From assembly GCF_000687475.1 (NCBI RefSeq), contig NC_057317.1, positions 558,001 through 622,000 of the forward strand: a DNA stretch of 64,000 nt. Reading direction: 5' to 3'. The position numbers were made by a program, and so were the translations under genes. Position 1 is the first letter of the stretch. Every line of letters begins with the position of its first letter. This document shows positions 23,753 to 34,413 of this stretch, piece after piece. A model generated the notes under the pieces. The model had not been told where the DNA came from and searched no databases. It was given only the letters and a program-made list of their open reading frames with translations. This stretch comes from Ustilaginoidea virens (lineage: Eukaryota > Ascomycota > Sordariomycetes > Hypocreales > Clavicipitaceae).

Positions 23753-26700
23753 ATGCAGATACCATGGCTCGAGCGCGGCAGGTCAAGTCAGGAGATGCTG
23801 CTTCCCACGTCTGGTCTTCCCGCCGTTACTGAGCTCTCAACGCTCGATTCGCGTGACCGTGAATTGTCCGATCAGCGACGTCATGTCCGGGCCACCTCAT
23901 CACACGCAAGAGTATGCAGCTTCGAGTTTCCACCGAATCATCTGCTTGGGAGAGGTTCTTGACTGACAATGCCCAGGGGGTCGCAGAGGAATTTTCCTTC
24001 ATGATGCCGAGCGAAGCCGCAGCCAGACTACGGACATCATTAACACACGGATTGACCGCCGCCGATGCGTTGAAACGACTGGGCGAGTACGGTCCGAATG
24101 AAATCCCACACGAAGAGCCCGAGCCTCTGTGGATTCGATTCCTGAAGCAATTTCAAGAGCCCCTCATCATACTACTCCTTGTTTCTGCAGCAATGTCACT
24201 CCTGCTGGGGAACTTGGACGATGCCGTGAGCATCACGGTTGCCGTCACCATAGTTGTGACGGTAGGCTTCATCCAGGAGTATCGATCAGAAAAGTCAATT
24301 GAGGCGTTAAACCACCTGGTGCCCAATCACGCGCACCTGGTACGTGGGGGAAGCGGGAAACCATCGGCCAACATGCCCAAATCGCCAGCGTGGCCAGCTC
24401 CGGGTGATGCTGGGATTGACAAACCCCGCAGCCCCGGGGTAGAAGTGCCCATAGAGGAAGGCCTGGACACTGTTTCAACCAAGGTCATGGCTGGTCAGCT
24501 CGTACCCGGTGATTTGGTTCTATTCACCACAGGCGATCGAATCCCTGCGGATATTCGCGTCACCAAGGCGGTCGATTTGACGATTGATGCATCCAACTTG
24601 ACGGGTGAAACGGAACCCGTTCGCGTCACTGCTGAAACACGGTCAAGAAGAATAAATACCGAAGGGTTGAATCATCTACAGCTTCCACGGCCATCGGCAG
24701 TAGCGCTGGATGGAAGTCACCCCAGAGACGATGGAAGTGAGATCCACAACATTGCATACATGGGAACACTGGTCACATCTGGTTACGGCCAGGGTGTTGT
24801 GTTCGCAACCGGAGGAAATACACACTTCGGCACCATTGCAACAAGCGTTTCTGGTACTGAAAGCCCACGTTCCCCGCTTCAGCTGTCAATGGATGAGCTA
24901 GGCGGACAGTTAAGCAAGGCTTCGTTTGTTGTTATAGGGCTCATCTCGTTCGTTGGCTGGTTGCAGGGCAAGCAGCTGTTGGAAATCTTCACCATCTCCA
25001 TCTCGCTTGCTGTTGCTGCTATCCCCGAGGGACTTCCAATCATTGTCACAGTAACTCTAGCTCTTGGCGTCCATCGAATGGCGCGACATAATGCCATCGT
25101 GCGCAGAATGCCCAAGGTGGAGACGCTGGGCTCAGTCAATGTGGTTTGCACTGATAAGACTGGTAAGTCACTCGTATCCAGGCCATTCTAGTACTTTGCT
25201 TGGAATTACTGTATACAGTTTCTGGGGTCAGAAGTATAGCAAGACTCACCTACTTGCAGGCACCCTGACAACCAACCACATGACGACGTCCGAAATGTGG
25301 TATTTTGGAGTTGAAAAAGCCGTTGACATCCTCTCCGACACCGACGCACTTGACAATATGACCACCCCCACTGCTTTGAGAATCATGAGGATCGGCAACA
25401 TCGCAAATAATGCGCGACTTGCTCGAAAATATACAGAAAGCGGTGCCGCCGCTTCTGCCGTCTTGACGTCAACGCTTGGCCGTGGTCAGGTGGCTACGGC
25501 ATCAAGGTGGGTTGGTCAACCGACGGATGTGGCCATGCTGGATATGCTCGATAAGTTCGGGGAACATGACGTTCGCGAATCCGTGGGACCTCGGGTGACG
25601 GAAACGCCATTCAGCTCTGAGAGAAAATGGATGGGTGTGACTATTGGCGCCGACGCGAAGGGAGACAAGGAGTACGCTTACATGAAGGGCTCGGTAGAAA
25701 AAGTTCTTGCTGTGTGCAGCACCTACCTTGACCAGACTGGAAGAGAAATTGTGCTTGACTCGACAAGGCGTCAAGAAGCTTTGACTGCTGCGAATACAAT
25801 GGCAAACAAGGGCCTGCGAGTACTTGCCTTCGCCAGCGGCGCGGTTTCTAAACCATTCAAAGGCCGGTCCGCAAGAGGAGGGGGGCCTTCAGGGGCTGGT
25901 ACACCTGGCCTGGAAAGTAGCAACAGTTCACTTCAGCAGACCGACGAAGACACCTTCAAGGATTTGATCTTTGCCGGATTGGTTGGCATGAGTGATCCTC
26001 CCCGGCCTGGAGTGAGCCGTTCCATCAGAAGGCTTATGCGAGGCGGTGTAAAGGTGATTATGATCACTGGGGATGCGGAAGCCACAGCTCTTGCTATCGG
26101 CAAGCAGCTGGGAATGAACATTGCAGCAGCCAGTCAGCACTCGAGCAGCCAAGGTACTGTGCGGCCTGTGCTTCGAGGCGATGAAGTTGACAACATGTCG
26201 GAAGAAGACCTCGCGCTCGCCATGCAGCACACTACCATTTTCGCTCGAACAAATCCGGATCACAAACTGAAAATCGTTCGAGCCCTGCAGTCTCGCGGCG
26301 ATATTGTCGCCATGACTGGAGATGGCGTTAACGATGCCCCCGCGCTGAAGAAGGCCGACATTGGCATTTCAATGGGACGTCACGGCACCGATGTTGCCAA
26401 AGAGGCTGCCGATATGATTCTCACCGACGATGATTTTTCGACCATTCTTCGCGCCATTGAGGAGGGCAAAGGCATCTTCAATAACATTCAGAATTTTCTG
26501 ACGTTCCAGCTTAGTACCAGCGCTGCCAGCTTATCCCTTGTTCTCTTGTGCACGTTCTTCGGCTTCAAGATACCGCTCAATGCCATGCAGATTCTTTGGA
26601 TCAGTACGCCTTCCCACCGACGCGATTTCTGTTCCCTGCTTCTTCTTTTTGACCATGCTGACCGAGTATTCAGACATCATAATGGACGGCCCCCCAGCCC

Positions 26701-27212
26701 AATCACTTGGTGTGGAAAAGGTCGATCCCGACGTGATGAACCGTCCGCCACGCAGACGCAACGATGCTGTGCTCACCAAGGCGGTTCTGATGCGCGTGCT
26801 GACGTCTGCCACCTTCATCATGATTGGTACCATGATTATATACAGTCGCGAAAGGCTGGCGGATGGCCAAGTGACGCGACGTGACACAACCATGACATTT
26901 ACTTGTTTTGTTTTCTTCGACATGTTCAACGCTTTGAGTTGCCGGTCCGAATCAAAGTCGTTCTTCAGGGGGGAAATCGGCGTCTTTGCGAACAACTTGT
27001 TCAACTGGGCGGTGTTCCTCAGTGTTGTCTGCCAACTGCTGGTGATTTACACGCCGTGGCTCCAGGAGGTGTTCCAGACAGAAGCAATCGGACTTGGCGA
27101 CTTGCTTCGATTAGTTGTCCTCTGCAGCTCGGTATTCTGGGTCGACGAACTGCGCAAATACTTGAAGTATGGGAAACGGCGTTTGGACAATGGGTACAGC
27201 CAGGCTGTTTGA
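23753..27212 (+). CDS. pmr1: Golgi P-type Ca2+/Mn2+ ATPase Pmr1
   Basis: Four exons (23753-23911, 23977-25162, 25260-26603, 26674-27212) join in frame to 1075 residues. A 65-nt first intron (GTATGC...CCCAG) links the N-terminal exon to [18 protein letters not shown]. Visible P-type ATPase marks are LTGE in the actuator domain, PEGLP in membrane helix 4, DKTGT with the phosphorylated Asp446 (the intron splits its Gly codon), [20 protein letters not shown] in the hinge, and [14 protein letters not shown] in helix 6. Gln892 there corresponds to the glutamine that gives yeast Pmr1 its Mn2+ selectivity. The enzyme loads the Golgi with Ca2+ and Mn2+ for glycosylation and detoxification. A Gly/Pro/Ser-rich loop of about 40 residues sits between HAHLVRGG and VEVPIEEG. 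Confidence 0.95.
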
Positions 27213-27919
27213 GGGGGAGGGGGGGGGGGGGGGGGGCATATGTGGAAAAAACTGGTGGTGGTCATCTTGCGTGTTTAGTAGAGCAGTTAAATAGTTAAGC
27301 GTCTGATAGCATAGAAGCTCGGCCGGAACGGTTGAGTATGTAAAAGAAGTAGAGGGCACCGAAAAGAGATCCTGACGTGAAGCTGCCAATGATGGTTTTC
27401 TTGTTCCATCTGGCAGGACAAGACGGGAACTTGCAACGTTGTTATAAGAGTAGGTTCACTGTACATATGTACCTACTGTACATACCTACTGCGCCGAGCA
27501 GGTTTCAGCAGCACGTATAGGGCACCATACGAATGATATGTCCAGTCTGGTTCCTACCTTTGACCTTAGGTACCTACCTAGGTACCTGTAAGGCTGCTGG
27601 CACGCCTCTGTGGGAACATTCAGGGAAGGGCACGGGCACGTGCCCCCCACCTGCACGACAACTCAACTGTAAGCATTTGGTACAGAGCACTCCGCTGGTA
27701 TTTGATGTGCTGTAGAGACCGTGCCGGATCTTTCACGTTCGCTGCTATTGAATTGAATGTTTTGAAGGGACACGTACCCAGCGCCAAGGTGGAGTGACGA
27801 CATCTTTCAAAGAATCCAATCGAGCAGACGCACGTCTTGATGCCAGGGCAGTTCACCAACATCCTCGTCGACAAACCCCAACGGAGCTATGCACCTCCGG
27901 CCGCACCACCTCGTCGTCA
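27213..27919. other. Intergenic region pmr1-cog4
   Basis: The pmr1 stop codon is followed within 20 bp by a G-run at about 27213-27236. The 20-mer AGGTACCTACCTAGGTACCT lies at 27568-27587 and is identical to the copy at 23269-23288. The rest is the cog4 promoter and leader. No gene is supported. Confidence 0.6.
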
Positions 27920-30453
27920 ATGTCCGCCATCCAGAATCGCGCCACTCGCCGCCAAAGTCACAGCGACGATCCGGAACACGGCCAGACGACAGCGCTGCCT
28001 CTCCGTAATGTCTCCAGCGTGGCAGACCTGCACGCCGCGCTGGCTGCGTTGCATGACCGGGAATCAAAGATCAAGGCCCAGCTCGGCTCTATGATTGCTT
28101 CCAAGGCCGATGTGACCCGGGATCTCGGTCGGCTGGACCTGCTGCGAGCCGGACTTGGCGCCCAAGTCATCGCCGCCAGATCCATCAGCAACGACATGCT
28201 CTCTTCGGCAGCCGAGACCGCGGGCAAGCTGAGCAGCAGGGTGAAGCGCCTCGACCTCGAGAAGAGTCGCGTGGAGGATACGCTGGGGGTGGTGGAGCAA
28301 GTTGCCGAGCTCAAAGCCTGTGTCAATGGCGTGGTCGGCTCCATGGGCGCGCCCCAGGACTGGGAGGCGGCGGCGGCCTACCTGTCCAGAGCAAGCAGGG
28401 TTCCGGAGCACATTGTCAGAGGAGCTTTCGCCGCAAGCATAGTGCCGAGCGTGGAAGTCCCCGACCCGCCGTCAGTCACCTTGGAGAGCGCCAGAGAGTC
28501 GCTCTGCGGACTGTTTCTCCGCGAGTTCGAGAAGGCTGCGGGGGACGGGGACGGCACCAAGGTCACGCGCTTCTTCAAGCTGTTTCCCCTGATTGGGAGA
28601 ACAGACGTCGGACTGGACGTGTATGGACGATATGTCTGTCAAGGAGTCGCGGGGACCGCTCGCGCCACTCTCAAGGACAGTTTGGGCGGCCAGGGCAGGA
28701 AGGAGGGCTTCTTTTATGCCAATGCATTGACAAAGCTATTTGAGCACATTGCGCAGATTGTCGAGAGTCATGGAGGCCTCGTAGAACGGCACTACGGTGC
28801 CGGCAAGATGGTCCGCGTGATTGAACGGCTGCAGATGGAGGCTGACATCCAAGGCGGCATCATTCTGGACACGTGGAGTGACGAAAGAGGCATCGACAGA
28901 AAGATGACTGACGTCAAAAGCTATCCCTTTTCCTTCCTTGTGCAAAGCTTCCTTCCGCAAGCTCCTCGGAGCGGAACCCCGAGAGGCGGAACCCCGAGAG
29001 TCAACTCTCCCTCCGTCGGAGGCCTGACCAACCCGCGTCCGAGTGAGGACGAGGGTGTCAACATGAAGGAGGTTGATGGGCTTTTGAGCGAAATTGCCGT
29101 CATGCTCAGCCGTTGGTCCCTGTACACACGGTTTCTGTCGGGAAAATGTATGGTGAGTCGTGAATCTCCTTGTTTATCCGGGGAGTTGAACATGCACCGG
29201 TCCAGTGAGCGGAAACGGACCACGAGTCTACGACAAAGAACTACATTAACCCCGTTTCTCTGCTACAGGATGGCAGTAACGAGGATACCGCCTTGGCTTT
29301 GCCCGACTTATTGATCAAGTCGAACCTGTACCGCAAAGTCTCCACGATGCTCACATCTCCGTACAATACCATGACCACCTTTTTCTTTCGCCGGTCCGTG
29401 GAGAAGGCTTTTCAGCTGGACGAGTACCCGACGGGCCTGTCCCTGAGCTTGAACAAGTCTCTTGAGGGTAATGCACCCTTCATCATCATGGCTGTGGACG
29501 ATGTCATGTACATTGTCAACACTGTGATTCAAAAATCCATGTCGACATCGCAACGAGATGTCATTGCCTCTGTCATACCGGCTGTCGGCCGAGTCTTGGG
29601 CTCCGACTTCATTGGCATGATCCAACGCAAGATGCGAGACGAGTCATATCCTAAACCCGTCCTTCATGAGGGCTTTCCACCTGCAGAAAAGATCATTCAA
29701 TTCATGGTGCTCATCAACAGTCTAGATGTTTCCAATCAATATCTGAGTAAGATTATTGGAGGCCGAATCATGTCCGAGGGGCCAACAAACGGTGCCACCT
29801 TGCAAGCATCTCTGGAGGGGGCTTTCCCATTTGACAAAGACGTGTCCTTTGTGGCCAATTCATTGCTTGCCTTGGAAAGCGGCTTCATCAGCAAATCATC
29901 GGAGCTCCTGAATGAGGGCGTGCAAGTTTTGTTCAGCCAGGTTGTCAAGCTTCGCCTACGGCCAGTTCTCAGCGAAACATTCCGCGACGCCGACTACGAC
30001 TTGGGTGAAGAAGAATTCGCAGAGCTTGCTCGGCAGAACGACAATGACGAGCAAGATATTCTAGGTCAGGTCCGTCGACGATTCGAGCATGGCTGGGACC
30101 AGCTGATGAAGCCTATTGCGCGAATCATGACGCCTGGGACATTTAGCACTCTTCTGGAATTGACTGCTCGCTACTTGTCCAAGACTTTGGAGAGAAGAAT
30201 CTTGACTTATGCTGGCAGAACAAGCTCGTTCGGCGCCGTCCGCATAGAGAGGGATTTTTCAGGCATCGTCAATATCGTCTCCAGGGGTGACTACAGGGTC
30301 AGGGAAGCTTTTGTCAAGGTAACCCAGCTACTCATGGTGGCTAACATGGAGGATGATGAATGGGAGGAGCTTGCCAATGGGGTGAACGGAAGTATAGAGT
30401 GGGTGTTGACGGAGGAAGAGCAGGGAAAGGCCAGAGGGCTGGTCAGGGGTTGA
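27920..30453 (+). CDS. cog4: Conserved oligomeric Golgi complex subunit 4
   Basis: Two exons, 27920-29152 and 29269-30453, join in phase 0 across a GTGAGT...CAG intron to 805 residues. The start is the first in-frame ATG (MSAIQNRATRRQ). The N-terminal helical segment (VADLHAALAALHDRESKIKAQ, then long helices) and later blocks such as KVTRFFKLFPLIGRTDVGL, GLDVYGRYVCQGVA, LFEHIAQIVE and the exon 2 region RKVSTMLTSPYNTMTTFF match the COG4 family. COG4 is a lobe A subunit of the tethering complex for retrograde transport within the Golgi. A GTPRGGTPR short repeat lies before the intron. The gene follows pmr1 on the same strand. Confidence 0.93.
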
Positions 30454-31420
30454 GACGGTGTGTTTTTATTTGGCGATAAGGGGCCGCGACACTTGCATGG
30501 AATGGGGGGAAAATCGATGACGGATATTTTGGGGAAAAAAAATTGGAGAGCGGATCAGTAATGAATGCCGTGATGACATTTCAAGATCTATGTAGCGAAG
30601 CGTCTTGATAAAGTAGGTGTTCAAAAGAACGCGAACAACCCCCCATCAACGCCATCACCACATTATTTTACACCTGGGCTATACAATATTGGAAGTTTCA
30701 GACAAGGCATAATAATGAAAGCAATATCTCATGAACACAACAGTTACCAAAACTATTAATAAAATCATAGCTTTCAGGCTAAAAAGCACATCGCGCACAC
30801 GAAAATTCCGCAAGCACTGCCATAGAAGTTTCAATATAAAGTATATAATGTAAAAGAGATTCTGGTATTGCAACTTCCCATCGTAGGTGGATTAGATTGG
30901 GCTTGTGGTCTAGGGGTATGATCTTCGTTTCGCACCTGTGAACGCTCATTAGAGTGATCAGTAATAGTTGCCTATGAATGGTCCCGGGTTCAATTCCCGG
31001 CGAGTCCAAGCTTTTTGCTGTTGTTCCAGATTTTTATCATGATTTTTCCTATGGACTGACTGCCTTCGTGGTGAGTCACCGTTTTGATTTTTGTTGGTAT
31101 GGCCATTTTATTTTCTTCTTCTGCCCGTTGAGCTAGTTATGCAGTTTTCCCGAGCATAGAGAATGTTTTACGGAGTACGTACGACTGGCTTCCTTTGATG
31201 GTGTGGAACACCCTCTGAAAAGTGGGTGGAAGCGAGCTTCCTTTCCGACAAAAAGTCTGAGTGCTACCAATCAACAACAACCTCTCTGTTATGACGAACC
31301 AACAACACGAACGTGCCATGACAAGATTTTTATTTCAGCTTCAATTTCGACCAATGCTCCCATGACAAGGTTTTCTGCGCCATCGTTCCTGCACGTCGCT
31401 TCCTTCGCTGTGGGAACTTG
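30454..31420. other. Intergenic region carrying one tRNA gene
   Basis: The sequence is more A/T-rich than its surroundings between about 30540 and 30900, then carries the tRNA gene. TACGGAGTAC occurs at 31169-31178. Nothing protein-coding is supported. Confidence 0.6.
30899..31008 (+). tRNA. tRNA with CGC anticodon (Ala), intron-containing
   Basis: A full cloverleaf can be drawn. The acceptor stem pairs 30899-30905 with 31001-31007, with A73 at 31008. The D arm follows a perfect internal box A (TGGTCTAGGGG, 30906-30916). The anticodon stem TTCGT (30924-30928) pairs with ATGAA (30974-30978). Variable loop TGGTC and T arm CCGGG/CCCGG enclose TTCAATT. The anticodon loop reads T-T-CGC-A, and a 38-nt intron (30935-30972) follows position 37, where nuclear tRNA introns lie; the mature length is 72. 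A TTTTT pol III terminator starts at 31012. The third acceptor pair is G3:U70, the major alanine identity element, agreeing with the anticodon. The GTGGTCTAGGGGTATGAT core is more typical of Pro/Gly/Glu-type tRNAs, so the call deserves a covariance-model check. Confidence 0.85.
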
Positions 31421-32869
31421 ATGATTCGAAAATTTGCTGGTCGTCTCAACTCGTCACCACTCACTCGACTGCAAACTCCACAGCGTAGATCGGCTCGCGT
31501 TCGACCTTGGGCTAGCTGGCGGTCTGGGCCGCAGTCGCTCGCCATGAGTACGCGGATGGTGACTGTACCTCTCGGGCAATCGCTAGGTTTCTTTGCCGAG
31601 CCGGATGGTCCTTCCAGTAGGGTTGAACGTTGGCATATCAACCCTGAAGCCCAAGATGCCATCAGCGCAATGAAGCCTGCAGCAGAGCATCTCAGGAGCA
31701 AAGACACGCCGGTCGGATTTCCTACAGAAACCGTCTACGGTCTTGGTGCAGACGCCACGAGGAGCTCCTCCGTGCGGGGGATATATGCTGCAAAAGGACG
31801 GCCCTCGGATAATCCTCTCATTGTGCACGTCTCTGACCTGGACATGCTACGAAGCCTGCTGGGGCGTCAGGGGGAGAATAACGAGGACGTCATCCCGGCC
31901 AGGTACAAGAGCCTCGTCGACAGGTTCTGGCCGGGACCGCTGACCATCCTGCTGCCTAACCCGTCTCCGTCTCCGCTGGCGCCCGAGGTAACTGCCGGCC
32001 TCTCCTGCTTTGGCGTGAGGATGCCGTCGTCTCCGCTGGCGCTCACGCTCATCAAGCTGGCCGGCGTGCCGCTGGCCGCTCCGTCTGCCAACGCGTCTAC
32101 GAAGCCTTCGCCGACCACAGCGCAGCACGTCAAAGACGACCTGGACGGAAAGATTGAGTTGATTCTCGACGGAGGATCCTGCGAGATTGGCGTGGAAAGC
32201 ACAATAGTAGATGGGCTATGCGACCCGCCAGTCATTCTTAGACCCGGCGGCGTAGCCTTGGAGGACGTTCGAAGATGCCCCGGCTGGGAAAACGTCGTCC
32301 GGGCCTACAAGGATCACAGCGAGGAGGGAAAGGCAGCGCCAAGAGCGCCAGGCATGAAATACAAGCATTACAGCCCCAAGGCCAGGGTGGTTCTGTACGA
32401 GCCGACGTACCAGCGCGGAAGAGATGGGATTGCCGCAACCGACCTGGATGCTGCGATTACGGCTGCGGTGGTGGTCAGCAACGGGGGCGCACAGTCACCG
32501 GATCGGGTTTCGCGACTTGCGCGCGTTGGAGTGATCCGAACCAAGAAGTGGGAACCAGCAGCTGGACTGCGATGCAACGGTTTGGCTTTGACCCCCCGGC
32601 CAGGTGTAGTAGGCCAGCTCGAAGGGTCCTCCTATGATGTATATGCAGGTGAGATGCTGGGTCACGGCGGTGACATTGTTGGAGAGGTACTTGATGTCGG
32701 TCTGGGCGACTCTACCCGACGCATAGCGCAAGGGATATTCTCTGCCCTGCGAGAACTGGATAGACAAGCGGCCGACGTCATATTCGTAGAAGGTATAGAC
32801 GATTCGATAGACATTGCGGCTGCGGTGATGAATCGCCTGCGCAAGGCGGCATCCGATATTAGAAAGTGA
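31421..32869 (+). CDS. sua5: Threonylcarbamoyl-AMP synthase Sua5
   Basis: A single exon encodes 482 residues. The YrdC fold is seen as GFPTETVYGLGADA, KGRPSDNPLIVHVS and the PSANASTKPSPTTAQHV segment. The linker APGMKYKHYSPKARV leads into the C-terminal Sua5 domain, giving the long Sua5 form rather than short YrdC. The enzyme makes threonylcarbamoyl-AMP from threonine, bicarbonate and ATP, the first step of t6A37 modification of ANN-decoding tRNAs. The first ATG (31421) gives an Arg/Ser-rich leader (MIRKFAGRLNSSPLTRLQT) with no acidic residues, like a mitochondrial presequence. A second in-frame ATG at 31544 (MSTRMVTVP) would give a cytosolic form, so two products are possible. It ends convergently with ret3, with a gap of 281 bp. 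Confidence 0.93.
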   Translation: MIRKFAGRLNSSPLTRLQTPQRRSARVRPWASWRSGPQSLAMSTRMVTVPLGQSLGFFAEPDGPSSRVERWHINPEAQDAISAMKPAAEHLRSKDTPVGFPTETVYGLGADATRSSSVRGIYAAKGRPSDNPLIVHVSDLDMLRSLLGRQGENNEDVIPARYKSLVDRFWPGPLTILLPNPSPSPLAPEVTAGLSCFGVRMPSSPLALTLIKLAGVPLAAPSANASTKPSPTTAQHVKDDLDGKIELILDGGSCEIGVESTIVDGLCDPPVILRPGGVALEDVRRCPGWENVVRAYKDHSEEGKAAPRAPGMKYKHYSPKARVVLYEPTYQRGRDGIAATDLDAAITAAVVVSNGGAQSPDRVSRLARVGVIRTKKWEPAAGLRCNGLALTPRPGVVGQLEGSSYDVYAGEMLGHGGDIVGEVLDVGLGDSTRRIAQGIFSALRELDRQAADVIFVEGIDDSIDIAAAVMNRLRKAASDIRK

Positions 32870-33150
32870 CAAAATAAGGAGATGAAGGACCCTTTTTTTT
32901 TTTTCGTTTTTTTTTTATGAGCATTTCTCCCATTTTACTTACTCCCCAACCCATTTTTCTGTTATGAAATGTTCAATACAAGCGGCGCTAAGCAAACAAG
33001 GTCATTGTTGTTGTCCGTTTGAACCCGGCTATACATAAAATAAAAAAAAGACAGGTAGAAATCCCCCAGTTGAAAACGGCCGAAGCCCGGCATCCCCCTC
33101 CTTATTTTCCAACTCTACAGTTCAATCCTGGGCTGCTTGGCGGAAATACC

Positions 33151-33899
33151 TTATAGGCCCTGCCGTAACCAGTCGGCCAGCTTTGACTTGCCCAATTGGG
33201 CGAGATTGTTCACACCTTGTTCGCTGAGGTCGATCCGGCCAATGGGCAGGTCCTGCGTCGGGGCTCTACTGACGCGCTGCACAATAATGGTGGGGTCGGT
33301 TTCGAGGATGATGCCGTCGTCGACAATCTCGTCGACGGCAAGGGAGACGAGGTCGTAGTTTTCAACAATGGTCCGCTTGTCAACAGATTGCCTGCAAGGG
33401 GGTTATCGAGTCAGTCTCCACGCAGGCTCCCAGGCCGGCGGACGGGCAGTGGGTGGGCAGTGGGTGGGAAAAAGCCAGGAGCCAAGGGGCCATACTTGAA
33501 CAGGAGATGCAGCGAGTCGCGAATCGCCAGGACCGTGTTGTACAGCAGGATTTCGTTTTCCTCCAAGCTGCCGACGACGTACAGCATGACATCCGACTCG
33601 AGCTTGTACAGGACGATGCGGTTGTCGTAGAGGATAATGTCGCCAGTCTGCTTGGACGTCTTCTCAACGAGGCCCTTCTCGAACGCCTTTTGAGCCTTGA
33701 CGTCGTGGTAAGGGTTTGACGGAGACGCGCCGCCTGCCGCAGGGTCAATCCCCGTCGTGGGCAGGGAGTGGGGGAGGCCCAACATACCTGCGGTGGAAAT
33801 GTGAGGCGGGGAGTAGTACTTGGCCAAGATTCTGGCACCATCCTCAGTTCCCAGGATGAGGATGGCCTGGACGGAGAACAGGGACATTCCAGGAGACAT
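33151..33899 (-). CDS. ret3: Coatomer (COPI) zeta subunit
   Basis: Three exons, 33899-33788, 33733-33496 and 33391-33151, encode 196 residues. Blocks seen are SLFSVQAILILGTEDGARI, AKYYSPPH, NPYHDVKAQKAFEKGL, DIILYDNRIVLYKLESDVML and QDLPIGRIDLSEQGVNNLA, the longin-like zeta-COP fold. Zeta pairs with gamma in the adaptor-like subcomplex of the COPI coat for Golgi-to-ER transport. The first intron is only 54 nt (33787-33734, GTATGT...GGCAG with an ATTGAC branch point). It is a multiple of three with no stop, so reading through would add 18 residues; I call it an intron because removal restores the usual spacing before NPYHDVKAQ. The gene is divergent from mcm4. Confidence 0.92.
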
Positions 33900-34413
33900 G
33901 GTGAGGCGGTGGATGCGGTGACGGGCTTGGGGGTGTGTGCGAATGCCCAGGCGGACGGTTCGTGGGCAAAGGAATTCGAGCACTTTGTATCCCCGGCAGC
34001 TTTGGGGAGGCCAGAGGTATGTTCAAGTCTGGTGCAATGTAGTGTGTTTTGCTGTTGTTTTGCTGGCCACTCTGTCTGTCTGCCGTCTGCCCCTCCACAG
34101 AAGTGAGGTTCCTGGCCTGGCTTGTCACTTGTCGCCCACTTGTCCTCCGTACTTTAACCGGCGTCGCATCCCGCCTAACCCTATCGGGAACGAGCTCTGC
34201 AGTGAATAAACGCCAAGCCGACGCGTCAATTCCCCACCCACTTAACGCCATCGCGTCTCTCAGCAAGGGACTGATTTCAATTGCCAAATTGCCCCTCCGT
34301 TGTCGTCAATGTTGCCTTTGTTAATCTGATCCGCCCGTTATCCCCCCCCCCCTTCCCCCAGACGACCAGCCAGTCTGCCCATATTGTTGCGGTAAATCAC
34401 CTAGCACCACACA
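33900..34413. promoter_or_regulatory. Shared divergent promoter of ret3 and mcm4
   Basis: Only 514 bp separate the start codons of the divergent ret3 and mcm4 genes, so both promoters must lie here. A C-run with flanking CCTTCCCCC at about 34340-34360 lies near the mcm4 leader. I see no classical TATA box or exact ACGCGT box. Confidence 0.6.
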
